A stretch of 64,000 bases of DNA from CALMKX01 sp036274895 (GTDB lineage Bacteria; Acidobacteriota; Thermoanaerobaculia; Multivoradales; SZUA-115): assembly GCA_036274895.1 (NCBI GenBank), contig DASUEU010000038.1, positions 182,272 through 246,271 on the forward strand, in the 5' to 3' direction. Shown piece after piece: positions 6,529-13,193 of this stretch (position 1 is the stretch's first letter; each line of letters begins with the position of its first letter). Both the position numbers and the translations under genes were made by a program. The notes under the pieces are model-generated. The model was not told the DNA's origin and made no database searches. It saw only the letters and a program-made list of their open reading frames with translations.

Positions 6529-8640
6529 ATGAGGACTCGGTTGCTCGCCCTGCGCGGCTTCGTCGCCGCGCTGCTGCTCATCCCCTCTCTGGCTCTGGCC
6601 CAGGCCACCGACCCGACCGGCCACTGGCAAGGTGCCATCCGACTTCCCGGCCAGGAGCTCGCCATCGACATCGACCTCGGGCCCACCTCCGGCGGTGGCT
6701 GGAAGGGCGATATCTCGATCCCGGCGCAGATGATTCGTGACCTCGGGCTGACCATTCTGGAGGTGACTCCCCCGAAGGTTCGGGTGGAGATCCCCGGCAT
6801 CCCCGGCCAGCCGACCTTCGACGGGGCCCTCAGCGCCGACGGTGCCAAGATCGCCGGCACCTTCACCCAGGGAGGGGCCAGCTTCCCCTTCGAGCTGGTC
6901 CGCAGCGCACCCGCAACGGAAAAGGCGACCCAGGCCCTCGAGGGGTTCGAGGCGTGGGTCGATGCCGCGCTCGCCGCCTGGGACGTGCCGGCTCTGGGCC
7001 TCGCCATCGTCAAGGACGGCCAGGTGATCCTGGTGCGGGGCTTCGGCCAGCGGGACCGCGAGGCCGGCCTGCCGGCGACCGAGAACACCCTCTTCGCCAT
7101 CGGCTCGTCCTCGAAGGCCTTCACCACCTTCGTCCTCGCCACCCTGGTCGAGGAAGGGAAAGTGGAGTGGGATCGGCCGGTCGAGCGTTACCTGCCGAGC
7201 TTCCACCTCCACGACCGCACCGCCACCGAGCTGATCACCCCCCGCGACCTGGTCACCCACCGCTCGGGGCTGCCCCGTCACGACGCCGTCTGGTACAACA
7301 ACCAGGCCCTGTCCCGCGCCGAGCTGGTCACCCGCCTGGAGCACCTCGAGCCCACGGCCACCCTGCGCCAGCGCTTCCAGTACAACAACCTGATGTACCT
7401 GACCGCCGGCTACCTGATCGAGCAGGTCACGGGCGAGAGCTGGGAGGCGAACGTCCGCAGCCGCATCTTCGGACCTCTGGGGATGGCCGGCTCGAACTTC
7501 GACGTCGCCGACTCGCAGCAGGCCGCGGACTTCGCCTGGCCCTACGAGGAGCGGGACGACAAGGTCGTGCGCGTGCCCTTCCGGCCGATCGGCAACATGG
7601 GGCCGGCGGGCTCGATCAACTCCTCGGCCAAGGAGATGGCCGAATGGGTCAAGCTCCACCTCGGCAACGGCAAGGTCGGCGACCGCCAGCTGATCCAGCC
7701 GGCGAGCCTCACCGAGCTGCACACGCCCCAGATTCCCCTGGGCAACACCCCGGAGCGGCCGGAGATCGGCACCACCTCCTACGCCCTGGGCTGGATGGTC
7801 GACACCTACCGGGGCCGGCTCCGCCTGCACCATGGCGGCGCCATCGACGGTTTCTCCGCGATGGTCTCCCTCCTGCCGCAGGACGGCATCGGCATCGTCG
7901 CCCTGGCCAACAAAGGCGGTACTCGCGTGCCCGAGCTGGTGATCCGGCACGCCTACGACCGCCTGCTCGGCCTGCCGCCGATCGACTGGAACGGCGAGGC
8001 CCTGGCCCGGCGGGCTGCGAGTGAGAAGCTCGAAGAGGAGGCCAAGGAGAAGAAGGCTGCCAGCCGCCGCACCGGGACCCGGCCGGCGCACGAGCTGGCG
8101 GAGTATGCCGGGGACTACAGCCACCCCGGCTATGGGCCGCTCTCGGTGCGGGTGGCCGGAAAAGCGCTGGAGGTGACCTACAACCGCATCGTGGCCCCCC
8201 TCGAGCACTGGCATTACGAGGTGTGGCGCGTGCCCGAGGGAGCCAAGGACCCGGTGCTCGAGGGTCTGCAGTTCCGCTTCGACGGCGACATGGCGGGCAA
8301 CGTCGCCGCCATCGCCACCCAGCTCGAGCCGACTCTGGGAGAGGTCTCGTTCCAGCGCCAGGTCGACGCCCGCTACTCGGATTCCGCCTTCCTGGCTCGC
8401 CTGGCGGGCGACTACGAGCTCGCCGGGGAGGTCATCACCATCAGCGTCTCCGGCCGTGAGCTGCTCCTGAGCCAACGAGGCGGTACGCCCCTGCACCTCG
8501 AAGCAGTCGTCGGAGGTGAGTTCAAGATCAAGGAGGTACCGATCATCACCATCCGCTTCGAGGTCCCCGCCGAAGGCCCGGCCACGGCCCTGATCTCGAC
8601 CCAGCCGAATGGGGTGTTCACCGCGACTCGGAAGAAGTGA
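6529..8640 (+). CDS. Secreted serine hydrolase of the class C beta-lactamase/PBP family
   Basis: This 703-residue exported protein has a signal peptide cut near ALAQA and an N-terminal beta-rich domain to about residue 125. Its serine hydrolase domain of the AmpC/DD-peptidase/esterase fold carries SSSK near residue 192 (GSSSKAFTT), YNN near 284 and HHGG near 434, the three catalytic motifs of the family. A charged Lys/Glu linker near 500-520 leads to a C-terminal lipocalin-like region of the DUF3471 kind. Such proteins act on peptides or esters outside the cytoplasm; the substrate cannot be read from sequence. AAGGAG precedes the ATG at normal spacing. It follows folK by 54 bp and may be read from the same transcript or its own. 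Confidence 0.87.
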   Translation: MRTRLLALRGFVAALLLIPSLALAQATDPTGHWQGAIRLPGQELAIDIDLGPTSGGGWKGDISIPAQMIRDLGLTILEVTPPKVRVEIPGIPGQPTFDGALSADGAKIAGTFTQGGASFPFELVRSAPATEKATQALEGFEAWVDAALAAWDVPALGLAIVKDGQVILVRGFGQRDREAGLPATENTLFAIGSSSKAFTTFVLATLVEEGKVEWDRPVERYLPSFHLHDRTATELITPRDLVTHRSGLPRHDAVWYNNQALSRAELVTRLEHLEPTATLRQRFQYNNLMYLTAGYLIEQVTGESWEANVRSRIFGPLGMAGSNFDVADSQQAADFAWPYEERDDKVVRVPFRPIGNMGPAGSINSSAKEMAEWVKLHLGNGKVGDRQLIQPASLTELHTPQIPLGNTPERPEIGTTSYALGWMVDTYRGRLRLHHGGAIDGFSAMVSLLPQDGIGIVALANKGGTRVPELVIRHAYDRLLGLPPIDWNGEALARRAASEKLEEEAKEKKAASRRTGTRPAHELAEYAGDYSHPGYGPLSVRVAGKALEVTYNRIVAPLEHWHYEVWRVPEGAKDPVLEGLQFRFDGDMAGNVAAIATQLEPTLGEVSFQRQVDARYSDSAFLARLAGDYELAGEVITISVSGRELLLSQRGGTPLHLEAVVGGEFKIKEVPIITIRFEVPAEGPATALISTQPNGVFTATRKK

Positions 8641-8652
8641 GGGGAGGCGCTC

Positions 8653-8675
8653 CGCAAAGAGGCTGGCACCTTGCG
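8653..8675. repeat. 23-bp dispersed repeat, intergenic copy
   Basis: This 23-bp stretch (core AGAGGCTGGCACC) recurs exactly, in reverse complement, at 26960-26982 inside a coding sequence 18 kb away. It lies just after the stop of the serine hydrolase gene and next to a palindromic element. Confidence 0.7.
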
Positions 8676-8707
8676 GGGGCACCACGACAGCGCAGAGGGC
8701 GGCACCT

Positions 8708-8739
8708 TTGGAGTGCGGCGACACGTCGCCGCACTCCAA
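8708..8739. repeat. Palindromic repeat, GGAGTGCGGCGAC family
   Basis: TTGGAGTGCGGCGAC and GTCGCCGCACTCCAA are perfect 15-bp arms separated by 2 nt. The same arm sequence builds the 30-bp inverted repeat at 35161-35230, so this is a member of a mobile or expanding repeat family. It lies between two converging genes and could also weakly terminate transcription. Confidence 0.75.
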
Positions 8740-8766
8740 GGCCCGACTCTCAGCGCAAGCTCCCCC

Positions 8767-11034
8767 TCACAACCCCACAAGCTCCCGGCTCCCCGGGAAC
8801 CGCTGCCTGGCGAAGGCCAGCAGGGACTGGGCGCTCCTGCCGTCGCCGAGGATCCTGAGGGTGCGCACGGCCTCGGCGTAGGTGGCGGGGGTGGGGCGGC
8901 TTTCGACCATGGTGCGCAACAGGGCTGGCACCTCGTGCGGGCGGCCGGTCAAGGCGGCTAGGATGGCGAGGCTCGAGTAGGCGCGGGGGTCCTTGGGGAA
9001 GAGCTCGATTTCGCTGCGGAACGCCGCCTCGGCCTCGGGCATCCTCCCGAGGTCGGCCAGGGCCTTGCCGCGGGTCAGATTCAGGCCCCGCAGCAGCTCC
9101 GGCTCCTTGGCTTTGCGGGCGGCGTAGACCTCATCCGCCTGCGCGACCGTCGCGAGCACCTCCTCGAAGCGTCCCTGCTCCTGCTGCACGGCGGCCAGGA
9201 TGATCAGGGGGCCGAGGCGGTTCTCCCCGCCTTCGATCGCAGCCCGGGCCTCCCGCTCGGCGGCGGCGAGGTCCTTCCTCGCCAGGGCCACCTGGGAGAG
9301 CACCCCGTGGGCGAAGGACGGATGGGCGCCGAGGGCCAGCCGGGCGTGGTCCTCGGCCTCCTTCAAGCGCCCCTGCTCGAGCAGCAGCGAGGCGGCGGCG
9401 ATCGCCACGTGGGGGGCGCCGCCCGAGACCTCGAGCGCCTTCTGGTAGGCGGTCAGGGCCGCGCCGCTGTCCCCCAGCCGCTCGTGGGCTCGGCCCAGGT
9501 ACTCGAGAGCGTCGGTCATGTTCGGGCTGCCGGCGAGCACCCGGTGGAAGGCCGCCACCGCCGCCGCGTCCTCCCCCTTGGCGAAGTGAGCGAGCCCTTC
9601 CTTCAGGGCTTTGAGCGTCGGCAGCTGGCTGCGCGGGTCGGGTAGGTTACCGTCCGCCGGCACGGCGATTGAGCCCACGTAGCCGAGGGCCGCCAGGGCC
9701 TGGCGGGACTCCTCGTCCACCGCGCCGGGGGGCGTCAGGGTCAGGTCGTAGGCGTCGAGCTCACGCCGCATCTCGGCGAAGGTGCGCCGTTCGCCTTCCA
9801 GCACGCTGGTGCGCTCGGCCGGGTCGGTCGCCAGATCGAAGAGCTCCGGTGTCGGGCCGTCGAGGTAGTGGAAGCGGCCATCCACCAACGACGCCAGCTC
9901 GCTCCAGCCGAAGTGGAGACGGGGGTACCAGGTCTCGGCCAGCAGGCGCCGGGCCGGCGCGTCGTCTCCGAGCAGGGCCAGCAGGTTGGCGCCCTTCATC
10001 GCCGGGGGCGGCGTCTCCCCGAGCAGCTGGAGCACTGTGGGGGCGAGGTCCGCCAGCTGGGCCGGTGCCTTCGCCACCGAGCCCGCGAGCCGGCCGCCCG
10101 GCAGCTTGACGATCAGGGGCACTTGGATCGCCTCGCGATAGAGCAGCACACCGTGCTCCTCCTCGCCGTGGTCTCCCAGTCCCTCGCCGTGGTCGGAGAA
10201 GAGCATCACCAGGGCACGGTCCCAGACCCCGAGGCGCTCGAGTTGGGCGACGAGCTCCCCCACCACTTGGTCGGCGGCGGCCACCTCGGCGTCGTACGGG
10301 TCGGCGTAGCGCTCGGCGAAGGGTGACGGCGCCGCGTGGGGGGTGTGCGGCTCGTAGAGGTGGAAGAAGAGGAAGAAGGGCTTGCCAGCCACGGAGTCGA
10401 GCCAGGGAGTGACCAGCCGCAGGGTCTCGAGACCGGGCCGCTGGAGGCCGCCCAGGCCGGTGCCCGAACGGAACTCGATGCCGTCCTCGTAGAAATCGAA
10501 GCCCTCGGCGAAGCCGGTCTTGCCCCGCAGCACGAAGGCCGAGACCCCGGCGCCGGTGGCGTAGCCCTTGTCCTTCAGGCGCTTGGGCAGCCACGGCAGC
10601 TCGCCGGCGGCGATGTGTTTCCGGTCCAGCACGTAGCCGACGTTGTCGCGGATGCCGTGCTCCCCCGGCAGCAGGCCGGACATCACCGAGGAGTGAGACG
10701 GCAGGGTCAGGGGCACGTGGGCGTAGGCGTTCTCGAAGCGCACCCCCTCGCGGGTGAGTCGGTCGATGGCCGGCGTCGCCACGCCGCGGTAACCGTAGGC
10801 CGGCAGCCGGTCCGAGCGCAGGGTGTCGATCGAGAGAAAGACGATCGGCGTGCCGCGGGGCAGGGTCACGGCGGCGGGTTGGTCCCTGCCGCAAGCGACG
10901 AGCAGAACGGCTGGAAGAAGGGCCAGGAGCCCGTAGGCTGGGTTAGGCGCCAGCCGTAACCCAGCTCTCGGCGACGCCGCGAGAGCTGGGTTACGCCGCA
11001 GACGGCTAACCCAGCCTACGACCCTCCTCCTCAC
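8767..11034 (-). CDS. Lipoprotein sulfatase-family hydrolase with TPR domain
   Basis: The 755-residue protein has a lipobox (LLVAC, Cys near residue 49) and an alkaline-phosphatase/sulfatase fold domain. The metal site is FLSIDTLRSDRLPAYGY and the second metal motif is SDHGEGLGDHGE. The C-terminal half is TPR repeats. Where true sulfatases have CxPSR, here the nucleophile region is TLPSH, so Thr would replace formylglycine. This suggests a phosphatase or transferase activity, or a divergent sulfatase clade. The GTG start at 11032-11034 overlaps the stop of the upstream sulfatase gene (GTGA) and has a GGAGG-type site. Residues of about 5-34 are encoded by an 87-bp palindromic repeat lying in frame before the hydrophobic signal. 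It forms a two-gene operon with the next gene upstream. Confidence 0.85.
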   Translation of the reverse strand: MRRRVVGWVSRLRRNPALAASPRAGLRLAPNPAYGLLALLPAVLLVACGRDQPAAVTLPRGTPIVFLSIDTLRSDRLPAYGYRGVATPAIDRLTREGVRFENAYAHVPLTLPSHSSVMSGLLPGEHGIRDNVGYVLDRKHIAAGELPWLPKRLKDKGYATGAGVSAFVLRGKTGFAEGFDFYEDGIEFRSGTGLGGLQRPGLETLRLVTPWLDSVAGKPFFLFFHLYEPHTPHAAPSPFAERYADPYDAEVAAADQVVGELVAQLERLGVWDRALVMLFSDHGEGLGDHGEEEHGVLLYREAIQVPLIVKLPGGRLAGSVAKAPAQLADLAPTVLQLLGETPPPAMKGANLLALLGDDAPARRLLAETWYPRLHFGWSELASLVDGRFHYLDGPTPELFDLATDPAERTSVLEGERRTFAEMRRELDAYDLTLTPPGAVDEESRQALAALGYVGSIAVPADGNLPDPRSQLPTLKALKEGLAHFAKGEDAAAVAAFHRVLAGSPNMTDALEYLGRAHERLGDSGAALTAYQKALEVSGGAPHVAIAAASLLLEQGRLKEAEDHARLALGAHPSFAHGVLSQVALARKDLAAAEREARAAIEGGENRLGPLIILAAVQQEQGRFEEVLATVAQADEVYAARKAKEPELLRGLNLTRGKALADLGRMPEAEAAFRSEIELFPKDPRAYSSLAILAALTGRPHEVPALLRTMVESRPTPATYAEAVRTLRILGDGRSAQSLLAFARQRFPGSRELVGL
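10933..11019. repeat. 87-bp nested palindromic element inside a gene's 5' end
   Basis: Outer arms GTAGGCTGGGTTAG/CTAACCCAGCCTAC (14 bp) enclose a perfect 16-bp hairpin, CGTAACCCAGCTCTCG (10955-10970) and its complement (10980-10995), with a 9-nt loop. The length is 29 codons exactly, and the element is translated as part of the N-terminus of the downstream lipoprotein. This has the look of a REP/MITE-like element that inserted in frame. Confidence 0.82.
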
Positions 11035-13115
11035 CTCCCTCCCCCCGCCGGCAGGCGGGCCAGCAGGCCCTTCGCCCTTTCGACGTCGGCGGCGTAGCGC
11101 GCCCTCGGCGCTCCGGCCACGAAGCGGCTGAGCGCCTCCCGGGCCACCTCCGGCCGGCCGTGCTGCACGGCCTTCAACCCCAGGTTGAACAGGGCATCCC
11201 ACAGCCTCGGGTCGAGGGTCACGGCCTTCTGCCAGGCGTCGAGGGCCGCTCCGTGCTGGCCGAGCTGGTAGAGGGCGACACCCAGGTTGTTCCAGGCGAG
11301 AGGTAGCTCCGCGTTGGCGGCCAGGGCCTTCTCGGACTTCTCCCGCGCCTCCGCCCAACGACCCTGGCGCAGGGCGATCAGGCCCAGCGTTTCCCATGCC
11401 TTCGGCTGCTCCTGGTCCGCGGCCAGCACCTTCTCGATCGCCCGCTTGGCCTCCTCCTGCCGGCCAGCTTCGGACAGCACGGCGCCCAGGGCGTTGCCGG
11501 CCTCCGGATCCCCGAGCTCGGCGATGGGCGCGAGCACGCCGACGGCCTCCCCCGCCCGCCCCAGCTCAGCGAGCGACAGCCCCAGCTGCACCTGCATGCT
11601 GTTGCTGGCGAAGCTTCCCTGGCGGGCCTTCTGCATCACCTCCACCGCCGCCTTCACGTCACCTTGCTCGAGCAGGGCCTGGGACAGCAGGGAGTAGCCG
11701 AGGGGCATGGTGGGGCGGGACGCCACGATCTCCCGCGCCAGCTTGACCGCCTCGCCGACCTGCCCTCGGGAGTAGAGGTCGACGATCTGGTGGATCTTGC
11801 GGTCGACCTCGATCAGCGTCTTGGGATCGTCCTCGGGGTCGTACCGCTCCTTCACGGCCGCCGAGCCGGACACGTAGCCCAGGGCCCGCAGCCGCCGCTC
11901 TTCCTCCGCGGAGAGAGTCTCCCGCGGCGGCGGCCACACCGAGTCCTCCGGCACCGCCCGCAGCAGGGTCACCGCCAGCCTCTTCTCCGTCTCGAAGAGG
12001 TTGGTCTGCTCCTTGGGGTCCCGGGGCAGGTCGTAGAGCTCGGGGAGGGGCAGCACGATCGCCTTCTTGCCATCGCGGATCAGCCCCCGCAGGGGTGCCC
12101 AGCCGCGGTTCAAGTGAGCCGAGAGGGATTCGAAGTAGCTGTCCCCCGCCGTGCCGGTCGGCGGCGGGCCCAGAAGGGAGGTTCCGGCGAGCCGCTCCGC
12201 GGCCTCCTTCGGCGCCCTGACTCCCGTGGCGGCGAGCACCGTCGGCACGATGTCCACGTGACGGGCCGGCCGCTCGTCCCGTCCCTTCGCTGCTCCCGGC
12301 CCCCACACCACCAGCGGCACCGCCAGGGTCGGCTCGTAGGCGAACAGGCCGTGGGTCAGCTCGCCGTGCTCCCCCAGGGCCTCGCCATGGTCAGCCGTCA
12401 CGACGATCAAGGTCTTCACCTCCTTGCCGGCGAGGTGGGGCTCGAGCAGGGGCCCGAGGAAGGAGTCCGTGGCGGCCACTTCGCCCAGGTAGGGGTCTTG
12501 GGCAAAGCGGGTGGCGAAGGGCTCCGGTGGCAAGTAGGGGGCATGAGGGTCGAAGAGGTGCACCCAGAGGAAGCGCTTCTTGCCCCGGTGGCCGTCCCAC
12601 CAGGCCCGGGCTCGGGCGACCACCTCGTCCCCGCGGCGCTCGGCCATCACGAACTCGGTGGGGCGAGAGCCCTTGGGCAACTGGTCGTCGTAGAGGTCGA
12701 AGCCGCGATCGAGACCGAATTGCGAGTCGAGGGGGAAGGCGGCCACGAAGGCCGCCGTCTCGTAGCCGGCGGCCTTCAGCATGGTCGCCAGGGTGGGCAC
12801 GTCTTTGCCCAGCTTGAAGCCGCTGTTCTCGCGCACGCCGTGCTGGTAGGGGTAGAGCCCGGTCAGGATGTTGGCGTGGGAGGGCAGGGTGATGACGTTG
12901 TGGGCGTGGGCCCGCGTGAAGATCCGTCCGGCAGCGGCTAGGCGATCGAGGTTGGGAGTGGCGGCCTTGGGGTTGCCAGAAAAGCCGAGGGCGTCCGCTC
13001 GCAGGGTGTCGAGAGTAATCAGCACCACGTCGGGAGGCTGTGCGACAGCGGCGGCGGCGAGAAAGGCGCTCGAGAGAACCAGGGCTGGAAGGAGAAGGGT
13101 CGGGGTCTTGGTCAT
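11031..13115 (-). CDS. Secreted sulfatase-family hydrolase with TPR domain
   Basis: This 694-residue protein has a signal peptide (cleavage near AAAVAQ) and a sulfatase-fold domain. The metal site DVVLITLDTLRADALGFSG is followed by the nucleophile region ITLPSH, with Thr instead of the formylglycine Cys and His instead of Arg. The second metal motif is TADHGEALGEHGE. Residues from about 440 onward are TPR repeats (for example AWNNLGVALYQLGQHGAALD). It is a paralogue of the neighbouring downstream protein, with which it shares an operon through a 4-bp overlap. A TATCCT hexamer lies 8 nt before the ATG, with GAGG in between, so the transcript may have almost no leader. It follows the terminator of the TonB receptor gene. 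Confidence 0.86.
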   Translation of the reverse strand: MTKTPTLLLPALVLSSAFLAAAAVAQPPDVVLITLDTLRADALGFSGNPKAATPNLDRLAAAGRIFTRAHAHNVITLPSHANILTGLYPYQHGVRENSGFKLGKDVPTLATMLKAAGYETAAFVAAFPLDSQFGLDRGFDLYDDQLPKGSRPTEFVMAERRGDEVVARARAWWDGHRGKKRFLWVHLFDPHAPYLPPEPFATRFAQDPYLGEVAATDSFLGPLLEPHLAGKEVKTLIVVTADHGEALGEHGELTHGLFAYEPTLAVPLVVWGPGAAKGRDERPARHVDIVPTVLAATGVRAPKEAAERLAGTSLLGPPPTGTAGDSYFESLSAHLNRGWAPLRGLIRDGKKAIVLPLPELYDLPRDPKEQTNLFETEKRLAVTLLRAVPEDSVWPPPRETLSAEEERRLRALGYVSGSAAVKERYDPEDDPKTLIEVDRKIHQIVDLYSRGQVGEAVKLAREIVASRPTMPLGYSLLSQALLEQGDVKAAVEVMQKARQGSFASNSMQVQLGLSLAELGRAGEAVGVLAPIAELGDPEAGNALGAVLSEAGRQEEAKRAIEKVLAADQEQPKAWETLGLIALRQGRWAEAREKSEKALAANAELPLAWNNLGVALYQLGQHGAALDAWQKAVTLDPRLWDALFNLGLKAVQHGRPEVAREALSRFVAGAPRARYAADVERAKGLLARLPAGGGR

Positions 13116-13129
13116 CGCGCCTCAGGATA

Positions 13130-13166
13130 TCCAGAAAGACAAAGCGCCGGGGTCACCCCCGGCGCT
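13130..13166 (-). terminator. Intrinsic terminator of the TonB receptor gene
   Basis: On the minus strand AGCGCCGGGG and CCCCGGCGCT form a perfect 10-bp stem (13143-13152/13157-13166) with a 4-nt loop, followed by TTTGTCTTTC. It lies about 30 bases after the TonB receptor stop and just before the sulfatase start. Confidence 0.85.
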
Positions 13167-13193
13167 CGGCCCAGCAAGAAGCGTGCTGCCTCG

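Noticed and set aside
6499..8739. Long minus-strand open frame over the serine hydrolase gene
   Set aside because: The plus strand carries all three catalytic motifs and a signal peptide; the antisense product is repetitive and featureless.
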